A stretch of 64,000 nt of DNA, taken from the NCBI GenBank assembly GCA_020725425.1, contig DYFA01000038.1, positions 21,904-85,903 on the forward strand. Direction: 5' to 3'. Numbering within the stretch: position 1 is the stretch's first letter; the number at the start of each line of letters is the position of its first letter. The notes under the pieces are model-generated. The model searched no databases, had not been told where the DNA came from, and was given only the letters and a program-made list of their open reading frames with translations. Position numbers and translations under genes: made by a program. This document shows, in pieces, positions 44,680-53,044 of the stretch. This DNA is from Aneurinibacillus sp. (GTDB lineage Bacteria > Bacillota > UBA5301 > DYFA01).

Positions 44680-46899
44680 ACGGCGTCCCTGGGCCTTCAG
44701 ACGGGCGCCGTCCACTTCGCCCGCCCGGGCAGCGGGGACGGTGACGGTCGCCGGGTCGCCGTCGCTCACGAAGCGCTGTTCCGGATGGGCGGCGAAGTAG
44801 GCCAGCCAACGGCCGAGCTCGCGGTTGGAGGCCTGCACCCGCGGCAGGTTGAAGGGGTCGAAGTCAGAGGAATAGGGGGACGGGGCGGGGTTGGCTCCCA
44901 CCAGGAGCACCGCCCGGTGACGGTATGAGGCGCGGCCGTCCCACCCCTGCCGGGCCACCCGCGGGTCGTGGGGGAGGGCGCCGAAGGGCAGCGCCATGGT
45001 ATCCATCTCGTAGCCGGGGAGAAGCGAGGAGACGAGCAAAGCCAACTGGGCCAACTCTCGGGTTCCGGCTTCCGGCGCGGCGCGGCGCAGGTTGAGGTGG
45101 TTCAAGGTGTGATTGCCCAGTTCATAGCCGTGGGCGGCGAGATAGGCCAGTTTCTGCTTGGCCAGCGCCGGTTGGCCGAACGGGTTGGCGTTGAGGTAGA
45201 AGGTGCCGGCCCGGCCCATGTCCGGGTGGCGACGGACGAACTCTTCGAGGATGCCCACGGCGCAATCGGGGTCGAGAACGGCCCGTCCGCCCTCGGTCCG
45301 GTAGTTGAACTGCGACTGCCAGCCGTCGTCGAAGGTGAGGACGACCGGCGTGTACCCGCGAGGAGTGGTGATGCGGCCGTCGAGCAAGGCCCTCAGCGAC
45401 AGGAGCCGGTAACCCTGGCGGTAGAGCGTCTCCAGGTCCTGCCGAAATTCGTCCGGCGTCCGGTTCCACTCGGCTGCCCGGGGGGAGAAGCGGTGGTACA
45501 TGAGGATCATGACCTGCCCCGCCTCGTTGGGAGGCAAGCTGCCGGTGGACGCTGGAGCGACGGTCGAAGGCTTGACGCTGGCAGAGGCCGGGGGGTCGGA
45601 GAGCCAGCGGCTTGAGTCCAGTCCCAGGCGGCGCAAGGCGCCTTCAGTGTACCGGTTGGTGGGGTTCCAGAGGTACCAGTCGTGGATCCCCAGGTCGGCG
45701 GCGGCCTTGACTTGCGCCAGGACTTCCTCCTCACCGTAGATGTGCCGCAGGGAAAAGTCTTGAAGCCAGGGGACGACCTGAGTCGCCAGTTGAGCGGCCT
45801 TGAGCCGGCGCACGGCGTCCCGCAGGCTCAAATACACGGTGGTGTAGGGGTCGGCGTCCGGATCGCGGAGGCCGAACTCCCCCCGGGCATAGTGGGATGG
45901 ATAGGCCATCGGGCTGATCCAGTCGACTACCGAAGCCACCGCCTCCAGGTGCTGGCCGATCCCCAGGTCGTCCTTGACTGTCGAGACCAGGCCGAAGATG
46001 TCGGCCGAGACTCTGACGTCGTAGGGGAAAAGTTCGCGCCGGGCGTAGGCCAGGAAGTCGCGGATGACCTCAGCCTTGGTCCGGTCGTCCTGCCCCGGAA
46101 AGACCAGGGGCACGGACTTGGGGAGGTCAGGGAAGCGCACATAATCGAACTGGATCTCCGCGAAACCCCGCGAGGCGGCGTCTTTGGCCACGGCCAGGTT
46201 ATACTCCCAGACCTGGCGGTCGTAGGGGTTGGCCCAGAGGAAGCCGGCCCGGTCGCGGAAGAGGCTGCCGTCCGGGCGGAGGACGGCCAGTTCCGGGCGG
46301 ACTTTCGGCAATACCTGGTCCTTGAAGACCACCAGGCGGGCGATCGGGTAGATCCCGTGTTCCCGGAGGGTGGCCAGCAGGCGGTCGATGTCGGCCACTT
46401 TGACCGTCTGGTCTCCCGGGCCCATCCCCGGCGGCAGGGGCACGCGGTAGGTCAGCGTCCCGGTGTCGTCCTTGACATCGATCACCATGGTGTTCAGGGC
46501 GGTCTCGTCCACCAGCCGGACGAGCGAGGCGAACCTCTGGGGCAGCCCGGCGGTCCACCCCGTCACGTATATCCCCCGAACCCTGTCCGGCCGGGGGGGG
46601 TTCGGCCCGGTATACGGTGGAGGAACGAGGCCGGGCCGGTACGGACCGAAGAGGGGGGCGGGCTCAGGGGGGGAGACCCTCCCGGCTCGTTCGGGGCGGG
46701 ACGGATCGAGCAGCGGTCCCACCGGAGTCAGGAGAGGCCCGGCGGTCCGTGCCCGGCCCCGCGCCGGCACCGCCGCGACCTCCGGCGAGGCGGGAGCCGG
46801 CGGCCCGGCCACCCATGCCATCCGCCAGATGCCCAGAATCGCCCCGCAAACCAGGGCCGCGGTCACCCCGGCAAGCCGCGGCGTACCCCTCACCTTCAT
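44617..46899 (-). CDS. DUF4015 (GHL13) glycoside hydrolase fused to a NodB polysaccharide deacetylase
   Basis: A 760-residue exported protein with an N-terminal anchor (GVTAALVCGAILGIWRMAWV) and a Pro-rich spacer to about residue 105. A DUF4015 TIM-barrel follows (RGIYVTGWTAGLPQRFASLV, MVIDVKDDTGTLTY, FAEIQFDYVRFPD, ISPMAYPSHY), to about residue 430. After a second Ser/Pro linker comes a NodB deacetylase with VMILMYHRFSP, VVLTFDDGWQSQFNY and the His motif GNHTLNHLNLR. Both catalytic regions look intact. It should bind and remodel an extracellular or cell-wall aminosugar polymer, cutting and deacetylating in one protein. The last 21 residues are Arg/Lys/Gln-rich and overlap the GH15 gene. ATG is preceded by GAGAGATG-type sequence only; the start is probable. 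Confidence 0.88.
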   Translation of the reverse strand: MKVRGTPRLAGVTAALVCGAILGIWRMAWVAGPPAPASPEVAAVPARGRARTAGPLLTPVGPLLDPSRPERAGRVSPPEPAPLFGPYRPGLVPPPYTGPNPPRPDRVRGIYVTGWTAGLPQRFASLVRLVDETALNTMVIDVKDDTGTLTYRVPLPPGMGPGDQTVKVADIDRLLATLREHGIYPIARLVVFKDQVLPKVRPELAVLRPDGSLFRDRAGFLWANPYDRQVWEYNLAVAKDAASRGFAEIQFDYVRFPDLPKSVPLVFPGQDDRTKAEVIRDFLAYARRELFPYDVRVSADIFGLVSTVKDDLGIGQHLEAVASVVDWISPMAYPSHYARGEFGLRDPDADPYTTVYLSLRDAVRRLKAAQLATQVVPWLQDFSLRHIYGEEEVLAQVKAAADLGIHDWYLWNPTNRYTEGALRRLGLDSSRWLSDPPASASVKPSTVAPASTGSLPPNEAGQVMILMYHRFSPRAAEWNRTPDEFRQDLETLYRQGYRLLSLRALLDGRITTPRGYTPVVLTFDDGWQSQFNYRTEGGRAVLDPDCAVGILEEFVRRHPDMGRAGTFYLNANPFGQPALAKQKLAYLAAHGYELGNHTLNHLNLRRAAPEAGTRELAQLALLVSSLLPGYEMDTMALPFGALPHDPRVARQGWDGRASYRHRAVLLVGANPAPSPYSSDFDPFNLPRVQASNRELGRWLAYFAAHPEQRFVSDGDPATVTVPAARAGEVDGARLKAQGRRLAVEGATPAKRQQQVDKHGV

Positions 46900-47083
46900 C
46901 TCTCAGCCTGCACCTCTCGCCTGTTCCAGACCCCATGATACTGCCGAGACGGCAAATTGGCTGTTAGAGGGGTTGGGACCTTGTGGGAAGTGGCGGAAAA
47001 AGTATGAGAGAAGTGTGAGAATGGTGAAGGAATATGGTGGGGATGGTGGAACTATCTTCTGTCTTCTGAGGAAAGGGATGGGG

Positions 47084-48577
47084 ATGGTTGAGCTTGAGCT
47101 GATTTCCGGCTTGACCCGTGAGCTGGCCTCGGAGCAAAGCGTGGAGTCTGTGGCCCGCCGCGGCCTCCTCCACCTTTTGCGCGCCGCCGGGGTAGGCTCC
47201 GGCGCCGTCTTCCTCCACGACGAGTCCCGGGGGGAACTCCGCCTGGTGGCCTCACACGGGTTGCCGCTGTGTCTCCTTCGCGAACTCAACCGGCAGAAGC
47301 TGACCCCGGCCGTGGCCGCCCACCTCGACCTGGTGGCCCTCTGCGGCGGAGACGAACTGTCCGCCCGCCGGCTGGCCGCCACGGCGACCATCCCGCTCGC
47401 CCTGGTCGACCGGCTTCTCGGCGTGGTGATCCTCTTCGCCCCGGCCGGCAGCGACCTGTCCCTGATCGGCGGCGGCGAGTTCCGGGTCCTGGGCGACATC
47501 CTGGCGGTGGTGCTCGACAAAACCCTGCTCGCCGCGGAGCGGGACCGTTGTCTCCAGGCTTCCCACCAGATCCGGCTCAAGGCCGACCAGACGGCGGCCT
47601 TGCTCAGAATCTCCCGGCGGCTGACCGAATCCCTCAAGCTCGAGGCGGTCCTCACCTCAGTGCTGGAGGAAGCCACCTTGTTCCTCAACGCCACCGCCGG
47701 CGCCCTTCACCTCCGGCGGGGCGACCGGATCTCCCTTGCGGCGACCTGGGGCGCTGAAGAGGCGCTCCGTTCCGCGGCCGACCTGGCTGAGCGGGCGATC
47801 AACCTGGGTGAAACCGTGATGGGGCACGTGGAGACCCGGGCGTTTCTGACTGTGCCGCTGGTGCCGAGGGCGAACTGCATCGGCGCCCTCACCTGCCTGA
47901 GAGAGGGACTCTACGGCTTTTCCGAGGAGGACCGCGCCTTCCTCCGCACGCTGGCGGCTCATGCGGCCATGGCGATCGAGAACGCCCGGCTCCACGAGGA
48001 AGCCGAAGAGCAGTCGGTGCGCGACGCCCTGACCGGCCTGTACAACGTCCGGCGGCTTCAACTACGCCTAGCCGAAGAGCTCCGGCGGGCCGAGCGCTAC
48101 CGGCGGGAACTATCCTTCCTCATGCTCGACATCGACCACTTCAAGCGGTACAACGACACCTACGGCCACCTGCAAGGCGACCGGGTGCTGCGCCGGGTGG
48201 CGGACGTGGTCACCCAGAACGTTCGGACGGTGGACCAGGTTTTCCGCTATGGGGGGGAGGAGATCTGCGTGCTGCTGCCGGAGACGCCCCGCCTTAAGGC
48301 GATGCTCGTGGCCGAGCGGATCCGCATCGCCGTAGCCGCCTGCTCCTTCAGCGGGGAAGACGGCCAGGACCTTGGGCGGGTCACTGTCTCCGTCGGGGTG
48401 GCCTCCTTCCCTCATGACGCCGCCACCCCGCAAGAGCTCATCGCCCGGGCGGACGCGGCGCTGTATCGCGCCAAGGCCCAGGGGCGCAACCAGGTGGCCG
48501 CCGCGGCCGCAGGGGAACCCGGGCCGATTCAGGCGAGCACCGTCACCACCTCATCCAGCGGTCTTCTGGGGCGCTGA
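47084..48577 (+). CDS. diguanylate cyclase with two GAF-like domains (GAF-GAF-GGDEF)
   Basis: A 497-residue soluble regulator. Residues 1-155 and 170-320 read as two GAF-type sensory domains (VARRGLLHLLRAAGVGSGAV and LKLEAVLTSVLEEATLFLNA begin them). The GGDEF domain follows with RDALTGLYNVRRLQLRLAEE, LMLDIDHFKRYNDTYGHLQG and active-site YGGEEICVLLPE (a GGEEI variant accepted in active enzymes). The RxxD-type inhibitory site is not obvious. It should make cyclic di-GMP in response to a small molecule or redox cue. ATG 47084 is preferred after GAGGAAAGGG; the frame is open far upstream but only as the shadow of the fusion gene. It overlaps the nitroreductase by 49 bases. Confidence 0.92.
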   Translation: MVELELISGLTRELASEQSVESVARRGLLHLLRAAGVGSGAVFLHDESRGELRLVASHGLPLCLLRELNRQKLTPAVAAHLDLVALCGGDELSARRLAATATIPLALVDRLLGVVILFAPAGSDLSLIGGGEFRVLGDILAVVLDKTLLAAERDRCLQASHQIRLKADQTAALLRISRRLTESLKLEAVLTSVLEEATLFLNATAGALHLRRGDRISLAATWGAEEALRSAADLAERAINLGETVMGHVETRAFLTVPLVPRANCIGALTCLREGLYGFSEEDRAFLRTLAAHAAMAIENARLHEEAEEQSVRDALTGLYNVRRLQLRLAEELRRAERYRRELSFLMLDIDHFKRYNDTYGHLQGDRVLRRVADVVTQNVRTVDQVFRYGGEEICVLLPETPRLKAMLVAERIRIAVAACSFSGEDGQDLGRVTVSVGVASFPHDAATPQELIARADAALYRAKAQGRNQVAAAAAGEPGPIQASTVTTSSSGLLGR

Positions 48578-49056
48578 GCCGGCTCCTCCGCCGGGTAACC
48601 CACCGGGATCACCGCCACCGGGCGCAGGATCCCCCTCTCGGCCCCCACAACCTTCGCCACCGCTTCCTCGTCAAAAGAGCCGATCCAGCAGGTCGCCAAC
48701 CCGAAAGCGGTCGCCGCCAGGAGGATGTTCTGCACGGCCGCGGCGGTGTCCTGGAGGACGTACAGGCTGGTCCCCCGGTCCCCGTAGCGATTGGCGATCC
48801 GCGGCAGATTGGCGCAGACCACGATCACCACCGGCGCGTGAGCGAGGAAGAGCTGGTGGTGGGCTGCCGCAGCTAGCGCCTGGCGGCGCTCGTCGTCTTT
48901 TACGACGTAGAAGTGCCAGGCTTGAACGTTCCCGGCGGAGGGGGCCAGCACCGCGCACTCCAGCAGCCGGCCGACAGTGGCGTCCGGAACGGGGCGGCTC
49001 TGGAAACGGCGGACGCTCCGGCGTTCCCGGATGGCGTCGATGACGTCCTTGGTCAT
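48529..49056 (-). CDS. nitroreductase-family FMN oxidoreductase
   Basis: A 175-residue NAD(P)H/FMN oxidoreductase of the nitroreductase superfamily. FMN-binding RERRSVRRFQSRPVP is at the N-terminus, followed by LAPSAGNVQAWHFYVV, the dimer segment DTAAAVQNILLAATAFGLAT, WIGSF, and the closing PVAVIPVGYPAEEP. The physiological substrate is unknown. ATG 49056 has GAGGAGAG upstream; a TTG two codons earlier is less likely. It is divergent from the luxE-like gene, with 151 bases between them, and convergent with the GGDEF gene. Confidence 0.9.
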   Translation of the reverse strand: MTKDVIDAIRERRSVRRFQSRPVPDATVGRLLECAVLAPSAGNVQAWHFYVVKDDERRQALAAAAHHQLFLAHAPVVIVVCANLPRIANRYGDRGTSLYVLQDTAAAVQNILLAATAFGLATCWIGSFDEEAVAKVVGAERGILRPVAVIPVGYPAEEPAQRPRRPLDEVVTVLA

Positions 49057-49207
49057 GGGCAAGCTCTCCTCTCTGCAGCCTGATTCCCTTCAGTCACCAT
49101 TTTACCAACGCCTCTCGTTCTTATGCGATCCCTGCCAGGAGAGGGCGGCGAGAGGAATGGAGGAGGAGATGGAGAAAAGAGACAAAGGTTGAGGCAGGTG
49201 AGGCGGC

Positions 49208-50548
49208 GTGTCCGGATACGATTTGGATTCCGAGTTTGTCAAGACCCTGGACGCCGAGATCATGGCCCTGATCACCGAGGGTGTAGACGCCCGGGACGAG
49301 GAACGCTTTGCGGACCTGGCCCGCCGCGAGTTCACCTTCCAGTACCACAACAATCCGGTGTACCGGAAGTTCTGTGCGGAGCGGGGGATAACCTCCCACC
49401 ATGTGAAAGACTGGACCGAGATCCCGCCGCTCCCGGTACGCTACTTCAAGGAACAGGTGGTCAGCTCGATTCCGCTGGAGCGAGCCGTCCTCCACCAACA
49501 GTCTTCCGGGACCACCGATCCCCACCGCCGCAGCCGGATCTACCGGGACGAGCGCTGCACCGAGCTGGTCTTCGCCGCCAACCGGGCGGCGACCAAGGCC
49601 TATCTCTTCCCCGACGTGGACCGGATGCCGATCCTGCTCTTCGTCCCCTCGCCGGAGATCGCGCCGTTCATGGGGATGGCGATCGGTCTGACCGTGATGA
49701 AGGACTCGTTCGGGACGGAGGAGAGCTGCTATCTCATCGGGCCGGAGGGGCTGGACAGCCGGACGCTTTACCGGGCGCTGTTTCTGGCGGAGGAGCACGG
49801 CCGGCCGGTGGCGCTGGTCGGGGCCACTTCGGGCTTCATCTTCTTCTTCAACCAACTGGCTCAGCAGAACCTCCGCTTCCGCCTGCCCGCGGGGAGCCGG
49901 ATCGCCGACGGGGGCGGGTACATGGGCACCTTCGGGGAGTGCAGCCGCGAGGAGTACCTGGCCAAGTGCTGGGAGTACCTGCAAGTGCCGCCGGAGTACT
50001 GTGTGAACACCCTCGGGATGACCGAGTGCGGGCAGAATTACCTGGATAACGTCCTGCGGGCCAAGGCAGCGGGGCGGCCGGCCCCGGTGCGGTACAAGCC
50101 CAACCTGCCGTGGGCGCGGACTATCGCCGTGGACCCCGAGACCGGCGCCCGGGTGCCGCGCGGGGAACGAGGGTGGCTCTGCCACTACGACCTGACCAAC
50201 CGGGCGGGAGTGATCGCCGTCCTGACGGACAACGTGGGCTACGAGGTGGAGGACGGGTTCGAGATCATAGGAAGGGCCAAAGGCGCGCCGTCCGAGCTGC
50301 CCGCCGGCCACGAGCAGGCGATGGCGGCGATGGCGGGCGCCTTGCCTGGAAGCTGCGCCTCCACCGCCGACCAGATGCTGGCCAGCCACTGCCAGGAGGT
50401 GGCCGAGCGGATGCTGGCGGCCGGCGCGCCCCGCTTCATCGTGGACATGGTGGCCCGCAAGATCAGGGCGGGGGAAAAGATTCACCACCCCTTCCCCATG
50501 CGACCCCGACGGCCGGGGGATGAGGCCGGCGAAGGGAAGAAGGACTGA
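49208..50548 (+). CDS. LuxE-like acyl-protein synthetase
   Basis: A 446-residue member of the acyl-protein synthetase (LuxE) family, relatives of the ANL adenylating enzymes that activate a carboxylic acid with ATP and pass it to a protein Cys. The nucleotide-loop-like LHQQSSGTTDPHRRSRIYRD is clear, with VALVGATSGFIFFFNQLAQ, IADGGGYMGTFGECSREEYL and VNTLGMTECGQNYLDNVL later. It is longer than LuxE of luminous bacteria (about 370 residues), with an extra C-terminal region. No luxC, luxD or luciferase is near. It heads an operon with a small membrane protein (zero gap) and a B12-binding radical SAM enzyme, suggesting acyl-chain or lipid modification. That is inference. GTG start, behind AGGTGAGG. 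Confidence 0.82.
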   Translation: MSGYDLDSEFVKTLDAEIMALITEGVDARDEERFADLARREFTFQYHNNPVYRKFCAERGITSHHVKDWTEIPPLPVRYFKEQVVSSIPLERAVLHQQSSGTTDPHRRSRIYRDERCTELVFAANRAATKAYLFPDVDRMPILLFVPSPEIAPFMGMAIGLTVMKDSFGTEESCYLIGPEGLDSRTLYRALFLAEEHGRPVALVGATSGFIFFFNQLAQQNLRFRLPAGSRIADGGGYMGTFGECSREEYLAKCWEYLQVPPEYCVNTLGMTECGQNYLDNVLRAKAAGRPAPVRYKPNLPWARTIAVDPETGARVPRGERGWLCHYDLTNRAGVIAVLTDNVGYEVEDGFEIIGRAKGAPSELPAGHEQAMAAMAGALPGSCASTADQMLASHCQEVAERMLAAGAPRFIVDMVARKIRAGEKIHHPFPMRPRRPGDEAGEGKKD

Positions 50549-50884
50549 ATGCCGGCGGGGCTGCGCATCGTCAACAACTTCGTCCATGACCTGGCCACCG
50601 GCTTCTGGCTTGCTCTGGTGATTGCCGCGTCGGCCCTGCGCCGGACGTTGGTCGCCGCAGGTCTCCTGGCTCCTGGCCGGCCGGTGCTGGTCCTCCTCTT
50701 CCGGTGGGCGGTGGTGGCCCTGGCCTTCATCCTGTTCACCGGGGTGGTCCGGGCGGCGGTGTATCGAGACGGCGGGGACGCCGACCCCCGGCTGAAACGC
50801 CGGTTGCTGCTCATCAAGCATGCCCTGCTGGGAGCGGCGTTCGCCCTCGGCACGGCGTACCTGTACCAGCTGGCGCTGGCGTAA
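50549..50884 (+). CDS. small membrane protein of unknown function in the luxE-like operon
   Basis: A 111-residue protein I do not recognise. Three hydrophobic segments are evident: FWLALVIAASALRRTL, VLVLLFRWAVVALAFILFTG and LGAAFALGTAYLYQLALA. It begins IVNNFVHDLATGFW and has a charged cytoplasmic loop between the second and third segments (YRDGGDADPRLKRR). Its ATG immediately follows the luxE-like stop, and the radical SAM gene starts 12 bases after it, so all three are translated from one message. It could anchor or supply a lipid substrate to its neighbours. Confidence 0.75.
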   Translation: MPAGLRIVNNFVHDLATGFWLALVIAASALRRTLVAAGLLAPGRPVLVLLFRWAVVALAFILFTGVVRAAVYRDGGDADPRLKRRLLLIKHALLGAAFALGTAYLYQLALA

Positions 50885-50896
50885 AGGAGGACGACA

Positions 50897-52378
50897 GTGA
50901 ACGACGGGTCCAAGGTGCTCTTGATCACGCCGCCTTACCACGCGGGGGTGCTGGAATCCGCCGGGCGCTGGCCCCACCTGGGCTTCGTATACCTGGCGGG
51001 ACATCTGCGGCAAGCCGGATTCGTTCCGGTGATCTACGACGCCATGACCAAGGGGGATGACCTGGTAGCTATCGGGGAACGGATCCGGATGGAGCGGCCG
51101 GGCGTCGTCTGCAGCACCGCCTACACTTCCTCGATCTACGCCGCGCTCGACGTCCTGCGGACCGCCAAGGCGCTGGATCCGGCGATCGTGACCGTCCTCG
51201 GCGGCGTCCATGCGCACTTCATGTATGAGGAAATCCTGCGGCAGAGCCCGGAGGTCGACTTTGTGGTCCGGGGCGAGGGCGAGCTGACCCTGCCGGAGCT
51301 TCTCCGGTGCCTCGCAGCGGACGGGAGCGAGGAGCAGCTGCGTGGGGTCAAGGGGCTCGCCTTCCGGGGCCGGGACGGCCTCGTGGTCACCCCGCCCCGC
51401 CCCCTGGTGGAGGACCTGGATGCGCTTCTCCCCGCCTGGGACCTGGTGGAGTGGGAGGATTACACTTTCTATCCTCTCGCCGGGTCGCGCCTGGCCATCC
51501 TGGACACCTCCCGCGGCTGTAGCCACGACTGCTCCTTCTGCTCTCAGCAGAAGTTCTGGGAACGCTGCTTCCGCGGGCGGCGCCCGGAACGGGTGGTGGA
51601 GGAGCTTCTCCACCTCAACCGGGAGTACGGGGTGGACGTGGTCATGTTCTCCGACGAGTATCCGACGAAGGAACGGGAACGCTGGGAGCGGCTGCTCGAC
51701 CTGATCATCGCCTCCGGCGTGAAGCTCACCCTGCTCATGGAGACCCGGGTCGAGGACATCCTCCGGGACCGGGACATCCTGACCAAGTACCGGCAGGCAG
51801 GGGTGCTGCACATCTACGTCGGCGTCGAAGCGACCAACCAGGAGACGCTGGACCGGTTCAAGAAGGAGCTCTCCTGCCGTCAGTCGCTGGAAGCCATCGA
51901 GTTGATCAACCGCCACGGCATGGTCTCCGAATGCTCGTTCGTGCTGGGCCTGCCGGAAGACACCCCGGCGTCGATCGCCCACACGCTGGAGCTTGCCCGT
52001 TACTACGACCCGGACTTTCCGCACTTCCTCCACCTTGCCCCGTGGCCTTACGCCGACCTCTACCAGGAGCTTGAGCCGTACATCATCACGCGGGACTACT
52101 CCAAGTACAATTTCGTGGAGCCGGTGGTCAAACCGGCGGCGATGAGCGAGGCGGAGATCAGGCAGGCGGTGCTCGACTGCTACCGGAAGTTCTACCTGGA
52201 AAAGGTAGGACGGATCCGGGAGGAGGCCGACCCCTTCAAGCGAAAGTACCTGCTCCGCTCGGTCCAGGTGATGGTGGAAAACTCGTTCCTGGCCAGGCAT
52301 ATGGGGGGCGGACAGGGGGAGATACCCGAAACAGTGCGCCGTCTCTTGCGGGAGATCAGTCTTCCGGCGGCGGAGTAG
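50897..52378 (+). CDS. B12-binding domain radical SAM protein (BchE-like)
   Basis: A 493-residue enzyme with an N-terminal cobalamin-binding domain (VLLITPPYH, PHLGFVYLAGHLRQAGFVPV, TVLGGVHAHFM) and a radical SAM core with the cluster motif CSHDCSFC in LDTSRGCSHDCSFCSQQKF. This architecture is shared by BchE (Mg-protoporphyrin cyclase), HpnJ-like hopanoid enzymes and various methylases or carbon-carbon bond-forming enzymes. No bacteriochlorophyll or hopanoid gene is in the window. It is the third gene after luxE-like and the membrane protein. GTG start with GGAGG upstream. The product's reaction is unknown. Its last 23 bases overlap convergent bioY. Confidence 0.88.
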   Translation: MNDGSKVLLITPPYHAGVLESAGRWPHLGFVYLAGHLRQAGFVPVIYDAMTKGDDLVAIGERIRMERPGVVCSTAYTSSIYAALDVLRTAKALDPAIVTVLGGVHAHFMYEEILRQSPEVDFVVRGEGELTLPELLRCLAADGSEEQLRGVKGLAFRGRDGLVVTPPRPLVEDLDALLPAWDLVEWEDYTFYPLAGSRLAILDTSRGCSHDCSFCSQQKFWERCFRGRRPERVVEELLHLNREYGVDVVMFSDEYPTKERERWERLLDLIIASGVKLTLLMETRVEDILRDRDILTKYRQAGVLHIYVGVEATNQETLDRFKKELSCRQSLEAIELINRHGMVSECSFVLGLPEDTPASIAHTLELARYYDPDFPHFLHLAPWPYADLYQELEPYIITRDYSKYNFVEPVVKPAAMSEAEIRQAVLDCYRKFYLEKVGRIREEADPFKRKYLLRSVQVMVENSFLARHMGGGQGEIPETVRRLLREISLPAAE

Positions 52379-52958
52379 GGCGGCCGGCGAAGTAGTCGAG
52401 CATCACCCGGCGGACGGCGGGGCGCCGGACCACCGCCGCGGCAGCTACGGCCTTCACCAGGTCGCCGGGGAGAAAAGGCAAGACGCCCACGGCCAACGCC
52501 TTCCCGAGCGGCAAGCCGCTCACCAGAGCCAGTTGGGCCACACCCAGCGCGTAGACGACGAGGATCCCGCCCAGGGCGATGCCGAGAAGCGTTTGCCAGG
52601 CGGGTTGGTTTTTCCGCACGCTGGATACCAGGCCGATGACCCAGGCCCCGGCGGCGAAACCCCAAAGGTAGCCGCCGGTGGGTCCAACCAGCACCCCCGG
52701 ACCGGCGCGGCCGCCAGCGAAGACCGGCAGGCCGGCCAGGCCGAGCAGGAGATAGACCAGCACAGCCAGGGGGCCGAGATACGGTCCCAAAAGCGCCCCG
52801 GCCAACATCACGCCAAAGCTCTGCCCCGACAGGGGGACCGGGCTGAAGGGCAGGGGGACGGCCACGAAGGCCAGAGTGCCGATGACTGCCGCCAGCAGGG
52901 CCACGGCCGCCACGGCGCGGATGGGGGAGAGAGTCCAACGAGTGCTCGAGGTCATCAT
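52356..52958 (-). CDS. bioY: biotin transporter substrate-binding subunit BioY
   Basis: A 200-residue membrane S-component of an ECF-type biotin importer, with about six hydrophobic segments. Family signatures include FSPVPLSGQSFGVMLAGALL, YLLLGLAGLPVFAGGRAGPG and LVGPTGGYLWGFAAGAWVIG. The EcfT/EcfA energising subunits are not in the window, and many BioY proteins also work alone. The start is placed at ATG 52958 (MMTSS); no good ribosome-binding site is visible and an upstream TTG is possible. No BirA-type operator was recognised upstream. Confidence 0.92.
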   Translation of the reverse strand: MMTSSTRWTLSPIRAVAAVALLAAVIGTLAFVAVPLPFSPVPLSGQSFGVMLAGALLGPYLGPLAVLVYLLLGLAGLPVFAGGRAGPGVLVGPTGGYLWGFAAGAWVIGLVSSVRKNQPAWQTLLGIALGGILVVYALGVAQLALVSGLPLGKALAVGVLPFLPGDLVKAVAAAAVVRRPAVRRVMLDYFAGRPTPPPED

Positions 52959-53044
52959 GCCGCATATTCTTCGGTCCGGCCTCCGCAATATCCTTCTGTG
53001 CCGCGCGAGGCGGGAAGGCCGGCCCGGTTGGGAGGGAAAGCGCC

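Noticed and set aside
49121..52300. 1059-codon open frame on the minus strand opposite the luxE-like operon
   Set aside because: Antisense shadow; composition rich in Arg, His, Pro and Gly with no motif, while the plus strand encodes three recognisable proteins with ribosome sites.
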